64,000 nucleotides of DNA from Neurospora intermedia (GCA_037102815.1 BTPP01000003.1:1674001-1738000), one strand, 5' to 3'; shown: positions 1-13,000, numbered from the stretch's first letter. The notes: generated by a model not told the origin, from the sequence alone. Made by a program: numbers and translations.

Positions 1-597
1 AGGTAAAGGCAGATCAGGAGTGGATGCGGTGAGCAGATAGGTGCTGATAGCTGGGTGGGAGCGGTGCAAAGTAGGTGAGTGGGTGTATAAGGGTGGAAAG
101 GGGGATGGCATAAGAGAAGGTAATTTGAACCGTGAAAACGATGATGAATATTGGAGCGTATGGTACGGGAGAATGTAGCGGGCCATGTTGGAAGTCGATA
201 GGACGGGGATGTAGTGAAGAACAAGGGTAAAACGATCAATAGTGTTGGTAGAAGAATGAGTGGTTCAAAGAGATAATTCGAACATGAGTCTGATGGGCGA
301 ATGCGGGAGAGCAATAGCACCTCTGGCAAGAAGACCATTGTAAAAAAAGGGCGGTAACTTGTATGAAGGATTGAGGAGCCCAGATGAATAACAGAGGGCC
401 ATTGATAACAAAAAGCACGGATAAAATGATGCGCGACTCCCAAGAGAATGAATGAAGATTATGTCAAATGAGAGAGGTTATGTGGAGCGAGATATGTGAT
501 GATGTGCAAGAATGGAGAGTGAAGAACATATTCGAATAAGTTTGAAAAAGTTTAACAGGGGGAGTGAATGAAGAGTAACAACAGCGAGTTCACTTAC
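1..597. other. No coding sequence recognised (long intron or 3' flank of the phosphatase gene)
   Basis: The sequence has ordinary base composition and is strongly purine-rich on the + strand, so pyrimidine-rich on the strand of the phosphatase gene. I searched the - strand for the missing C-terminal exons of that gene and saw no HAD motif III or IV coding segment. It is either an unusually long intron starting at 597 or unrelated sequence after a break. Confidence 0.5.
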
Positions 598-1421
598 CCC
601 AGAAACGAGCGGCAAAGTACCTGAAGTAACGATGGCCCACGGCTTCTTACGATCTATCAAGTCCTGAAGGAGGGCGCGGGCACCGGGGATCTCAACCGCG
701 TCGTTGCCATACTTCTTAGGGAGAAGACCCTCCATGTGCTGAACGTCTGGCATGATTCAGTGTTGTTAGTGCGGTGTGTTGCCTAGGTTTGGTTGACCAG
801 CTGCAGGCCAACCTGCGGCTCGGACTTCAAACTGACTTACACTCCAAAGTTGCCTTCTCCGGGGCAAGTTCTTTGAGAATATCAATGGATCTTCTGCCAT
901 GGGAGGTCCTGGATTATATGAGATTCACGAGTCAGCTGGCAATCATTGGTAATCGTTGAGTGACCGGGAGGTATGGTAGTGGTGATATTGACTTACTGGA
1001 GGATGACCTCGGGCGAGTGTCCGATCTCCTTACCGATGCTATTTATGTTGAAATTTGTCAGCAAGTCTCATAAACCGTATATACGAGATCAAATCCACGA
1101 ACTGGTGACTCCTGATATCGTCGTGGTAAAGGATACTCTGGTTCCCTTCTTGACTGTCCTGCCTTGTGCTATCTGCAACTTCCACGGCCGGACAGACACT
1201 CGAGTGTATCTCCATGTTGGGCTCGTAAAACCGAGCATACTTGCTGTTCTTCGTCATGTAGGCGTAAGAGGAATTTAGACTTACGCCTCCCAGTGTTTCT
1301 CAACAGCAGCGGTAGAGTCAATGATGGTGCCATCCATGTCGAACAGAAGGCCGTCGAAGGTGACCTGAACGGGGGGCGCGGAGAAGTCCGCGCCCGAAGT
1401 GTCTATAAAGGTGCTTCCCAT
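598..1421 (-). CDS. GPP1: HAD-superfamily phosphatase, glycerol-3-phosphatase-like, 5' exons only
   Basis: Four exons can be joined: 1421-1285, 1038-997, 908-841 and 746-598. Introns of 246, 88 and 94 bp, with GTAAGT donors and AG acceptors, keep one reading frame. The start is the ATG at 1421. The encoded 132 residues carry HAD motif I (FDMDGT, with both catalytic aspartates), the cap segment TSHGRRSIDIL and the motif II region VTSGT. They read like yeast Gpp1/Gpp2, which dephosphorylate glycerol-3-phosphate in glycerol synthesis and osmotic response in the cytosol. A fourth donor, GTAAGTG, lies at 597. The C-terminal half with motifs III and IV (a lysine and two acidic residues) is not seen downstream, although 597 bp remain. 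Related HAD sugar phosphatases are an alternative assignment. Confidence 0.7.
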
Positions 1422-1826
1422 TTTGCCTATATCAAGTGTCAGAAAAGATAGTTGATATTGCGCCTTTGCATGTCTTTCGCTTTGTGTCGCGATCTTGATA
1501 GAACACCCAAGTTGGCAGCATGACGGTGCATTTGGGTGACTATTAGTCATGTCGGTGTCAACGTACCTTGAGCTACTATTCCCTACGGACTGGCTAGTAG
1601 CTTGGCTATCCAAATGATTCAGAAAAGTGACGGTGCACCTAGCTTCGGTGATCAGATCGGTTGACACGGGGCCGGGTTGTGAAAACGGAATCGGGGGAGA
1701 CGTCGTGGATGACTCGGGGCGGGCGGACGGCATCGGCAGCCAAGTACATCGGCCAGAGCCCTAACCCTCTGCGGCATTGTCCGCATCGAATCGGCAGTCG
1801 TTATCCCGATTGACGAACCCCTCATA
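1422..1826. other. Upstream region of the phosphatase gene
   Basis: Normal-GC sequence between the phosphatase start and the left end of the RIPed block. It probably contains the promoter and 5' UTR. No further exon or motif was recognised. The shift to AT-rich sequence follows the short inverted repeat starting at about 1827. Confidence 0.5.
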
Positions 1827-1899
1827 GTCATTCCCACACTCAAACACCTGTGCAGTCTTGGCAAGAGGTGTGTGCGTACACACACACATACACCGCATT
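1827..1899 (+). repeat. Left terminal inverted repeat of the Tc1-like element
   Basis: Matches the inverse of 25032-25109. Shared blocks are AAACACCT and GCAAGAGGTGTGTGCGT. The repeat ends in a palindromic GT/CA tract at 1867-1894. Differences between the two ends are mostly C-to-T or G-to-A, with the right copy the more mutated. Confidence 0.75.
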
Positions 1900-2102
1900 T
1901 GACAAATCTAGCTATTTGACATCGCTTTATACGATTCAACTCAATCGTTTAATATCGAAATCTACCTAAAACTAGTGTAAAAAGTCGATATTTTAATACT
2001 TTAGATTGTATAATTGTTTATTTTAATATTTATATTGTCTTTTAAATTATTATTAATATAGTACGCTACCCTAATACCCGCTAGAAGGTATTAATAATAA
2101 TA

Positions 2103-3227
2103 ATGCTAGTAAATAACGAGCATCCTAACGACGTTGCTAAGATTATTAGTATTAGTATAAGGAGTATATAGAAGTATAAATATATTTTAGCGGATATTAG
2201 TAAGGTATTTATACTATTGCGAACCCCTTAAAATACTAAAAAGCTTCCTATATAGGCGTTTAAGGTATATTGTATATAATATTACTCTTTATATTTTATT
2301 AATTGTAATTAATATTATAAAGGAAATTATAAACCTCCTTATATTGAAACCTGATTTATACTTTAATAAAATTTATACCTTTTTAACTAACGAGTACGAC
2401 GTATATATTTCAATCGAGACTGTACGGCGGTACTTTCGATAGGATAAGTAGAAGAAAAAGCAATTCTATATAAAGGTATTATAATAATCCCCTATGTTAG
2501 TAATTAAATAAATATTAAAAATTTCTTTATTTATTATAGAGATATTTATATTCTATAACGAATTTAATATAGATCGAAAGGATGGTGCTTATTATATTAA
2601 TTGGGTATTCTATAGCGCTATTATAATAGTATTAAACAAATTTGTACGTAGTACGTAGTATTACTTCCTTCTAGTTATTATAATAAATAGATTATTTAAT
2701 ATATTAGTATTTAGAGGTATAATAGATTTAGCCGGGGTTTAGGACTAGATAGTAAAATACTTACTCCTTAAAATAAATTTATTTTCTAATCGTAATAGTA
2801 TTTTAGTAATAAATAACGCTAATTAATACCCCTATATTAAATTTTAGTATGCGTACAATTAGAAGGGGGTTCTATTATAGTATTTACCGCCGTACTCTTC
2901 CGAATTCAACCCTATCGAGGTATATTTTAACGACTTTAAGCGGTAATTCAAGTAGGTATATTATAATAAAGGTAGTAATAAGATATTAAACAACGATTTT
3001 ACTATATTTTTTAAGCGACTTATGTAGGATATAGGGTATAGAGTATAATAAATTCGTAATTATTTTAAAAATACGAAGCTAGTAATAAATCGATTTAATA
3101 ATATTAATAAAGAGTATAAGGAGCTATATACTAACGAACTAATTAAGTATAGAAAGACGGGTACTATATTTAGGCGGCGGTAGAGAGTATAGGTAGGAGC
3201 AATAGATTTATAGGTATTAAATTAAAT
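2103..3227 (+). pseudogene. Tc1/mariner DDE transposase, RIP-inactivated
   Basis: From 2341 to about 3227 one frame, ignoring stops, reads through the catalytic part of a Tc1/mariner (DDE_3-type) transposase. It includes a YNEFNIDRKDG segment at the first-aspartate site, INNAN at the second (normally DNA or DNAS, so the aspartate is probably mutated), and the hallmark LPPYSSEFNPIE at 2884-2919. An upstream segment from 2103 (HPNDVAKIISIS) resembles the N-terminal helix-turn-helix but is in another frame, so an indel or intron separates them. Many TAA/TAG codons interrupt the frame. It cannot encode an active enzyme. Confidence 0.8.
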
Positions 3228-3789
3228 TGTGTACTAAAAATATTAGAAATACTATAAATGCTAAAAGTACTATAAATTGTATTTATCTATATAATAATAC
3301 TAAAATATTAAAAACCCTCCTCTTTCGCTATAAATCGATTTGTAATATCGTTATTCCTCGCTAGGACCGCTAGTAGTAGTATTGCCCGCTATAGAAGCGA
3401 GAGCTTTAGTAATACTATACTCGAATATAATATTAAATTGCGGGTTTGGAATATATATTAGTTAGTTAAATTATAGTAATAGAGGTTAGAAAGTATATTT
3501 ATTATAATTTAACTATATTATTAGTACTATATATTTAATTTTAAGGAAATTTTTAATACTATTTTTAAATACTATATAAAGGTTATAATTGAACCCTAGT
3601 TTTATAAATTACTCTACCGGCTACTCTTTAAGTACGAATATATTAAGCGGCGCTTCTTTATTTTAGAGTTTATTCTTTAAAGCGAATAGAATTTTATATA
3701 TTAGTATTACTTTAATTAATAATTTAATATAGTAACGCTTATAGAACGCTTTAAAGAATTTAATAATAACTTTTTTAGCCGGCTAATTA

Positions 3790-4546
3790 AGTAAGGCGGG
3801 GGGTAGCGGTAATAAACGGAGATTGAGAGTTGAGGGTACGGACGGACGTAATATAAATAATTTTCTAATTTCTATTAGGGATTCTTTAATCTCCTCCTTA
3901 CCCTTATCCTCTTTACTTACTACCGACGGCGGTATAATTAACGGCGGTACCGGTAGCTAAATAAAAATTATAGTTACTATAGAAATAGGAAGAGGGTTAA
4001 TATTAGTATTAGTACGCTTAGTAATAAAAGTCTTACGGTTAGTCGGATACTTATAGAACGTAATAATAAAATACTCTAACGGCGTATACGAATCGATAGT
4101 TACTATTTTACTTAGTAGGGGGAGAACGCCCGTTATATTATAATTATAGCCGTTAATAATTGCCGAATTAGTAATAGAGCCGCCGGTAGTATAAGGTGGT
4201 TGGATTTAGGGATATTGAAAGTAGGGAGAGAAGTACTAGTATAGTAGTAAGTATAATAGGTATAAGGGAAGAGGGTATAGTTGGTATAGACCTTTAAAAT
4301 TGTCCCTCTTTAGTATAATTTATAATAGACTATTTATAGTCTCTATATTAGTACTACTATTACTACTATTAATATTATTAATAATATTAATATTAACTAG
4401 TAAATTATTACCTCCTTCTTTATATTTATTATTATTATTACTAGTACTAGAGGCGGCTATTACTTTATTATTTAATATATTTCGTACTAATTCAAATAGT
4501 AGGCTAATTATTATAGCCTTCTTTAATGATATAGCGCGTACCTACT
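3790..4546 (-). pseudogene. 3' part of the accessory ORF of the Tc1-like element
   Basis: On the - strand this stretch continues the accessory ORF beginning at 24911, interrupted here by Gypsy-A copy 1. Its translation is glutamine/tyrosine-rich near the break. A more ordinary segment follows, including VLPLLSKIVTIDSYTPLEY at about 4080-4140, then a Lys/Glu-rich and proline-rich tail. RIP stops are frequent. I recognise no domain. The long hydrophobic + frame at 4300-4560 is an antisense artefact of the AT-rich sequence. Confidence 0.5.
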
Positions 4547-4887
4547 TGTTAGGAGGCTAAGAGCCTATACTTAGAAACACTCCAACGGCGGCTGCTCCGC
4601 TCCATCGGCCGAAGCGGTAGATTAACAACGGTAGTGCCTATATCGGGTTAGGCTCGTAGGAAGGATAATCCGGCACTGCGTCGGGGCGTTAGACGAGTAC
4701 GGGACTCTATAATACTCCTTAGCGGATGGATAGAGTTTATATAAAGTATAAAAGAGGTTCAACGCAATATAATTTATTATAGTCGGTAGCTATTAATATA
4801 TCTCTAAATTAACCCCTAATTTACTATCCCCTACGTATAGCTACGATTGTAGTTACTTTAGCCTACCCTTCGCCTACGTTCCTAATA
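4547..4887 (+). repeat. 5' LTR of Gypsy-A copy 1
   Basis: Begins TGTTAGGAGG and ends CCTAATA (RIP form of CCTAACA). It is 341 bp, the same length as the 3' LTR at 23087-23427, and homologous in inverse orientation to both LTRs of copy 2. The GC-rich core with CGGCCGAAGCGG is conserved in all four. Confidence 0.92.
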
Positions 4888-4892
4888 AATTA

Positions 4893-4915
4893 ATAGCTCT
4901 TCCTCCGGGAATTAA
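4893..4915 (+). other. Primer-binding-site-like segment of Gypsy-A copy 1
   Basis: Just downstream of the 5' LTR is TAGCTCTTCCTCCGGGA; copy 2 has TAGCTTTTCCTCCGGGAG followed by TTGAACC. Reading TAG as a RIPed TGG gives the usual TGG start of a site complementary to a tRNA 3' CCA end, followed by T-arm-like sequence. The priming tRNA is not identified. Confidence 0.45.
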
Positions 4916-5399
4916 GCTAGTACTATTAAAATATATATATATAACGGCCGGTTTATTTCTTGTACTATTAAGGCTACTCTTCGTCCCTTTTATACTACTA
5001 CCCCCGTAATTACTATAATTAAAATAATTCAACCTCCTCTACCTTTATTATAATAATATTAATTTACTATAAAGTCCGTTAAAGAAAATAATAATGAAGA
5101 TTACCCCCCTACGTTGCCCCGGGCTCCCTATTTGTATCCCTAAATTTTAGAAGCTAATGAATTTATATATAAATAATAATTATTTAAATTCTAATTTACT
5201 ACAATTAAACTCCTCTTTAATTATTTCCCTTTGTATATATCCTAATAAAAATAGTTCGTTTTCGTAGGCTTCGTTAAATAAGATTTAATAGGAAACTACC
5301 CCCCTATCTCCGCCGGGTTCTATTATTAGGATTACCTCTTCTATAATTAAACCTATATTTTTATTATATTTCCCTTTACTACCCCTTCGTCGGCGGCTA

Positions 5400-6000
5400 T
5401 CGCTATAATTACTCCTTTACTAATTATAACTATATTAGCCTACACTAAATACCGCCCTGAATATAATATTACTAAATTTATTAACGAAAATTTCTTATAA
5501 CTATAGAACTACCTTTATAATATCGATATATACTTTTAAAAGTACCTTCGTATTTCCCTTTCGTTCGCTATTAATTATATTAAAAGTAACCCTAAGAATA
5601 TATAAATTAAATATATATTAACTCTCTATAGTAAGCCTAAATATAATACTATTTATAATATACTTATATAGAACGACCTCCGTACTTTTTTAGAGATTGA
5701 ATATAATAGTAATACTTAAACTATTAAATAGTCCGTTCTTAATAAGTTCGAACGTATATAATAAGGCGCTTTAAAAACTATTTGTAATTTCTATAACCGC
5801 TATTATATTAAAGAATTTAATCTATTATATAATTAATTAGAATATATTTAGGTTATTATTTAGGCCAATTAATTATACCCCCTTTTTAAATAAAATATCC
5901 TTTTAATAGTTAGTATTAATATAATAAACGAAGTAATAGCGTATATAAAATAGTTAGAAGGCTTAGAAAGTATTAAATTATTTGTATTATATTGTTAAAA
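5400..6000 (+). pseudogene. Gag region of Gypsy-A copy 1
   Basis: One + frame, ignoring stops, gives a capsid-like segment: NDLRTFLEIEYN, then KFERI, ICNFYNRYYIKEFNLLYN and VIAYIKQLEGLE. This fits a retrotransposon Gag capsid (particle shell) in composition and position between the LTR and pol. The equivalent in copy 2 lies on - around 32900-33600. It is broken by TAA/TAG codons. No zinc knuckle could be confirmed. Confidence 0.55.
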
Positions 6001-6334
6001 TTAAATATTTTTAGGGTATATTCTATTATTTTCTTTATTTTCGCACCCTCTTACTTCCTCTTCGAATATTCCTTTACAATTATTTTATAGTATTAACCCC
6101 CCTAATTTTCTCCGTCGCCCCCTTATTACTTTTTAAATAAATCTTAATTTTATTTATTCTCTTTATTATTAAAAAGGTTATACGTATAACTATTATACCT
6201 AATCGAAGCTACTAAATACCTATTATAAATATAATATAATAAATTATTTTATAATAATATACTAGAACCGAGCTTACTATAATTATAATTAGGTTGGCTA
6301 TTTAATATAGAATTGTACTATCTCCGTAAGTACC

Positions 6335-6590
6335 TATTACGGGCAAAGGGTAGATGGTAGATATGATTATGCGTAATTGCACGAAGGAGAAAGGAAGAGA
6401 AGTGTAGCCGAGTGCCCGGAAGGCTGGCCTTATAAAGGCGACCGCCGGCGGGTTTAACCAACCCGCGGCAGGCAGCGTTCTAACCAATTAGCTACCAGCA
6501 ATTCGCCGGTAGTAATAATAGCGTATAGTAATCTTAGAAGTTACTATACGTTAGTACTAAGTATAAGGTATATAAATTAGCCCTATAATA
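6335..6590 (-). repeat. 3' LTR of Gypsy-B (heavily RIPed)
   Basis: Homologous over its whole length to 13282-13537. In the terminal 60 bp it differs by more than ten G-to-A or C-to-T changes; for example CCCTATAATA here matches CCCTGTGACA there. It contains a GC-rich stretch at 6405-6510 that RIP has largely spared. Confidence 0.92.
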
Positions 6591-6599
6591 CTTCCCCGG

Positions 6600-9500
6600 A
6601 TTAAAAGAAGTTATATAGTTAATTAATATTATATAAAATAATAGAAATCCCTATTAAACGAGCGGTCCGCTTTTGAAAAGCCTTTACTACCGCCGGCGGT
6701 TATTATTATAACTTCTATTATAGAATTAGAACCTCCTATTCTACCTCCTTCTCCTTCTCCTTCTACCTCTTTTCTACTACTACCTAGGCCGGTAGGTACG
6801 GCACTTCTAGGTATCCGTCGTAGAAGGTTTATACGGTATCGGGGGCTATAAATATATCGGCGTACGGCTACTATAACGGCGTATATAAGGGTACTTAGAC
6901 GACAAAGTATTTCTAACGACCCTTATTATTCTTCTAATATTTATTAATCCTCTTAAATTTATATTCTACAAAATCCTCTTTATTATCGGTCCTCCTTATA
7001 ATTCAACTATAGTTAGTACAAACGTCCTATTCCTCTACGTCCGTCTATTCTAATAAACCCTCCTCGTTCTATAATTTAATTTTATTAATATAGAACGTTA
7101 AACTATACTTTATATTAATTAGGAGTTTAAATATAATTCGATAGCTATTTACTTTAAGGATTTCGAACGGTTCTTTAAAGAGGGGTATAAATTTAGTATA
7201 GGGGCGGCCAATATCGAGGTTTTTAATATTAAGAAGGACCCTATCCCCCTTTTTATATTTCAGTATATTTAATTAATAAATATTTATATTATCCTTATAA
7301 CGCTACTAAACCTATTATATTTAATTTATAACGAAGTTTAATACTTATTTAAATTAATTAATTAATTTATTAACTTTAAAGTATTTAATTTATTGTACCG
7401 CTAATATTTTTAGCGGGTATAATTTAACTAGTTCAATACCTATATAGGGGTAGAAATTATAGTTAATAAAGAAAGGAGAAATACTAATAGTTTTAAAAAT
7501 TAAATTATTTCTAACGAATTCTACAATTAATAATTAATTTACTTAATCGTCCTATATTTAATTAATATAAAAGCGAAGGTATTTCTCTATCTTAATATTA
7601 ATACATTTAATTTAACTATTAATAGTAGGGTAGAAAGTAGAAGAGGGTTTGAGGGTAATTTCTAATTGTAACGATAAAGCTCTTTAGAATTACGAAATAA
7701 ATTAAATATTGTAGTTAAAGATAATAGAATCTAATAATTTATAAATATTATAAATTCTTTCTATAAAACGTTCTACTAATTCTTCCGCTATTAGGCCTAT
7801 AGTAGGGATATAATACTATATCTTTATTAATCGATCGATAATAATAGTAATATATTTAAAATCTTATCCGTAGTATAAATAGGGCGTAAGCGGAGTAATA
7901 TAATCGATTGAAATATCCTTCTATAGTACGAATAGTATTACTAATAGTTTTAAAAAACTATAGGGGGCGTATTATAATAATTTAAACTTAGTATATACTA
8001 AATAAACTTTATAATACGAATGGATTATAACGTATATTTTAGGCTAAAAGAAAGAATATAATAGTAATAAATAGGTTTTTTTATAATCCGGGTAATCGGC
8101 GGCGGACGAATTGTAAATATATTAGAAGAGTAAAAAATAAAGTTCTATATTAGTAAGGTCGATGAAAATAGTATTATAAAAGTACGCCTATCCTTAGATT
8201 GTTCGATATTTAGCGAAGAGGATCTATTTTATATAGTTTTTAATTTCTTTAAATTATATTCGACGGTTAAAGTCTAATAAATATATAATAATATTTTAAA
8301 ATATTATTATTTTTTTATAACCCTCCGCTACTAAATTATTTATTAATTTTTCATCTAGTACCTTTAGGTTATAAATATATTCGATACTAATATTAACCTC
8401 CTTACCCCCGTCCTTTAGAATAAATATTCTATTAATAAAAATATTATAGTTAAATAAAACTTTATTCTTAATTAATAACTTTTCGTCGGTTTTATCCTTA
8501 GGTAAATTTTTTAATTTCCTACTTAGTACGTTGGGACGTACTTATAAAAATTTAGAGTAATATTTAATTATAAAATTAAAATAGGAGAAGAATTAAGATT
8601 AATATATATAACGGAGGGTAAATTATTTATTAATTATAAAAGTTTTTAAATTTTTATAATCGGTAAAGACTTCGAACGGTTTTTAAGTACCTTCTAATTT
8701 AAAGTACTACTCTTCGAGGGTTTTAACGATAGCGAACAATTCTTTATTATAAATATTATAATTATATTCGGCCGAAGAATATTATTAATTAAAGTAAATA
8801 ACCGGGTATAAAATTCCCTTCTTATTATACTAGGATAATGTATTACTATAAGCCTAATTTGAGGCGTCCATCTTAATAATAGTCTATTTAGACCAATTAT
8901 AGATTCAAAGTATTAGGCTACTATTAAAGGCCTTTTTGAGGGCCTTAAAGGACTTTTAATATTAGTCGGTCTATTATTAATTAACCGACTTCTTTATTAA
9001 TTCGTATAACGGACTAGTAATAATCGAAAAGTATTTAATAAATTATTAATAGAAATTAGTAAAACTTAAGAAGTACTATAGTACTTTCTTAATTTCTAAA
9101 GCTTCCTAAATTATAATAGTAAAAATTTTATCGAAGTCTATTTTAAATCCTCCCGGCGTAATAATTAAACCTAAGTATTTTATCCTTATAATATAAAATT
9201 CATACTTATTAATATCAATTTGAAGTTCCGTTCGGATTATCCGTTAAAGGACTTCCTTAATATAATTTTTATAATTTACTTCGTTATTTAAATAAATTAG
9301 AATATTATTAAAATATACTATTATATATATATTAAAGATATTATATAGAACGTTATTAATATAGTTCTAGAACGTTCCTAAAGCGCCCTAGAGACCGAAT
9401 AGGTAAATAATAAATTTGTAAAGGTTAAAACGGATTATAAATATAGTTAACTATTTATATCCTTCCTTTATACGGATTCTATTAAATATAATAATTATAT

Positions 9501-12500
9501 TAAGTTTAATAAAAATCCTTATACAGTAAATAGCGTTAAATATTTCTTTAATTAATAGTAGTAGATAGTACAACTTTAATATTACATTATTAATATTTTA
9601 ATAATTAATATAAATATAGATGCTACCGTCCGGCTTCTTTATTAGGAGGATAGGGGAAGTAGCCGCCAATTAAAATAGACAGATAAAACTCTTTCTTAAA
9701 TTATTATTAATCTATTTCTTAACGATATTAATTTTAATTAGGGATATATAGCGCGGCCTTATATTAAGTAGGGTCGCTTCTAATTAAAGTTCGATTTTAT
9801 AATTGTAGGATTAATTAGGCGGAATTTTTTTAGCTAGGGATAGAAGGAAGGCCGTTATTTTATTAATATAACGCTATCCTTCTATCTTCTTTAGGATAGT
9901 AATAATTTCATTTCTTATTTTAATTGGACGGTCGGCTTTATTAAGGAATTTCCTTGCGTCTTCGTTAGAAATTTTAATTAAATATACGTACTAAATTGTT
10001 TTTTCGTAAAGAAGTACATTTTAATCGAATACGCCGGTTAAGTAGATTGCTTTAGCTAAAATCGCTACTTCTCGGGATTTTTCGGATAAATAAACGCTAA
10101 TTAAATTATTAATAAAAGGGTAGAGTTAGGGAAGGAGACTTTCCTTATACTATTAATCGTTGCCGGTTATAATATTTATAATTATTTCCTCGATTAAATT
10201 TATATTCCGGATTTCCGCCGCAGCAACTAACCTCTCAAATTCAGTATAATTCGTAATATATAACTATAATTATTAGGATTCGTAAATAAAATTGAAAGTA
10301 GCCGTATTAAATTCCCTAATATTATTTAGTTTAGTAAAAGAATTTATATTAAAATTGTAATAGTAACCGGTATAGGGGCGCTTTATACTTATAGAGACGC
10401 GTTAGTTATTAAAGCGGATATAAGGTTTGTAGAATACTAAATTCTTAATTTTAATTAGAAGAGTAGCCGTACTAGTAATATTAACCTTAGATCTAACCCT
10501 ATTAGTTATTAATACTTTAACGGGGGGCGAAATAGGTTAGTAGCCGGTTTAAATAGTAAGTAAAATTACTATAACCTTTTCTATCCTAAAAAGTAGCGGC
10601 GGTAGCGGTAGTAGCGGTGGTAATAATTTTATTTAAATAGAATTAGTAGCTCCGTTTTATAAAGGGAACGCTAGTACCGGTATATTTTTAGTAAAGCTTA
10701 CAATTTCGTTCCTTAGGGTTATTACCGTCGTTAATATTAGTACTTCCCTAATTATATTATATTTTAGTAAAAGTTAGGGAGTTGGGGCGATTTTACTATA
10801 AATAGCCGCGGCCGAAATCCGGTTAGTAAGGGTTCTTGGCGCTTCTAATTAATTTTTAAAGAGGTTAATAGACAAATATCGTCCCCTATATATTAGGCTA
10901 GTAAAATATATTTTGTATTAATTGTAATTAATCTTTAATTTATAATATTATATTTATAGGAATCCTAAAATAATTAGGTAATTCCTCGAAATATTATAGA
11001 TTAAAAAAGTAATTATTTTAGTATAGTACCCGATATAGAGCTTAGTTATTACCCTTTTAAAAATAATACCTTTAATTACTTTATTAGTAAGAACGAACTT
11101 CTTTACTTAACGGAGGTAGAAACGAGGGAGGTTATATTTAATAATAAAAGAATAATTAATAAAGGTAAATATAAAGTAGCTAGAATTAATAAAGGCGATA
11201 TAATAAATTTTATATAATTTAATTATAATGTAAGAGGATAAGAGTATTAAATTTGAGGAAGTAGAACTATTTAACAATTATATTTTAACCTCCTCCAAAT
11301 CCTCTAATTTTAAAAAGTCTAAAATTTATTTTTATAATAACGATAGGAAGGGCTTTTATACGTAATTAAGTATAAAGGTTAAGTATTTTCCGGCTTATTA
11401 TAATATTTATTACCAACTATAGCGGTAGTGGCGGTAGTAATTGCAATTAGGGTAGTAATAACGGTAGTAGCGGGCGCGGCTTCGGCAGTACGGACTTCTT
11501 CCTTATTATAACGATCCTTACTTCTTCCTCTACCCTTATTTTTCTTACCTTTATTATACTAGGGACTTTAGGAGCTATAATTAATCGAAGTAAAGTAATT
11601 ACAAATAATATAGCCGTTACTATTATAGCGGCGGTATTTACCCTTATAGGTACACTAATCGAAAATATTTTTATAAATAAAAACGGCGAGGTTAATAATA
11701 TTGAAGTCTATTTTATTACTACCCTAATTAATAAGAACGTTATTAATACTGTAAGAATTAGCGCCGCCCGTATTAGTATTAGTACTATTAAAATTTCTAC
11801 TAGCGGGGGTACTATTATTAAAGATACAAGCATTTATTTTATAACGGTAGTTAGTATCCTCCAAATTACCGGCGATTATACAGTAGATTGCAAATTATTT
11901 CTTAAAGTCGTTAGCCTCGGGGAGATTACAATATACGAAAACATTATAGAAGTATTTATTAATCTTATTACGTAAGTAGTAGACCTTTATAAAGTTATTA
12001 AAATTATAAAAGTTTATTAAATTAGTAAACTCTAATTTAAATTTTATAAAAGATATATTCTTTATAAAGAACTCCTCGAAGCGATAATTAACGTCTATTT
12101 TCAAATTAATATTTTGGAAACGGGTAATTAAATACTCTATAAATTCGGCGCCTATCTTCTAACGCTAGGAATCTATATTTCCTCTACTCTAAATAATATT
12201 TAAATTATTTTAAATACTTAATAAAATTTCGGGACCTAATAGTATAGCAGTATAAATAATTTTAATATCCTCATTAATATAAAAGAGGAAGTCGTACTTT
12301 TATTAGGACTAAATATAAAAATACTATACTTTAAAAATTTCGTACTTGCGAACGGCATTAACGTTTTCTTTGCCGGTAAAGATTAATAGATTCTTTATAA
12401 TTTATTTTAAGGACGATATTTTACTAGTATTAATACTAGTACTAAATATTTTAGTAAAATTATTGTATAAAGTCCTAATATTAGTACTATAGGATTTAAA

Positions 12501-13000
12501 TATAGTATAGTCTATAGTAAGATTATTAAACTTTTTTTAGAAGGTATTAAATTTAATTATTAAATTAAAGTAATTAAAGTTCTTCTAATTAAAATCGTTT
12601 TAAACCTTAATAACTACCGTATAGATAATTTTTAATTCGTCCTCATTATATTTAAAATCGACGGCGATATCCTCGTACTAAGTAAGGTTATTATAATAAA
12701 GGCGACCGAATAGAATAATAATCGAGTAGAAGGCGGAATTTTAAATAATATTATTAACTACATCGAAATAAGCGCGGGGAATAGCCTTCTTTTCCTTATC
12801 GTTATTAATACCGATAAGAAAATCATTGACCGCTATTAATAGAAGGAGTTTAATAAATATTACCTAATAAACGGCAATATCAATAATATTAATAATTTTA
12901 TTAAATATTTTATAAATATCGTTCAAATTAAATAATATATTTCTAAAAGGGGTACTAAGGTTAATAAAATCATTAGTACTACTAACGGGTGAGAAGGACG
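6600..13000 (-). pseudogene. Gag-pol region of Gypsy-B, RIP-inactivated
   Basis: Reading the - strand through stops shows three domains. RT is at about 9690-9230: KKPDGSIYIYINY, FNRIRIKEGYK, then YFNNILIY, where the catalytic YLDD box appears as YFNN. RNase H is at about 8900-8480: MDASNQAYSNTLSQYN, then ELFAIVKTLEE and EVFTDYKNLKTF. An integrase core is at about 7850-7200: YITIIIDRLIK, GLIAEELVERFIERIYNL, FFINYNFYPYIGIE. The gag side lies between roughly 11000 and 13000 and is too mutated for me to delimit. The changes and nonsense codons fit RIP. The element cannot make active enzymes. Confidence 0.8.

Noticed and set aside
4300-4560. Open + frame of 86 residues looking like a membrane protein
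   Set aside because: The AT-rich RIPed sequence gives Leu/Ile codons; the sense strand is -, where the accessory ORF of the Tc1-like element runs.
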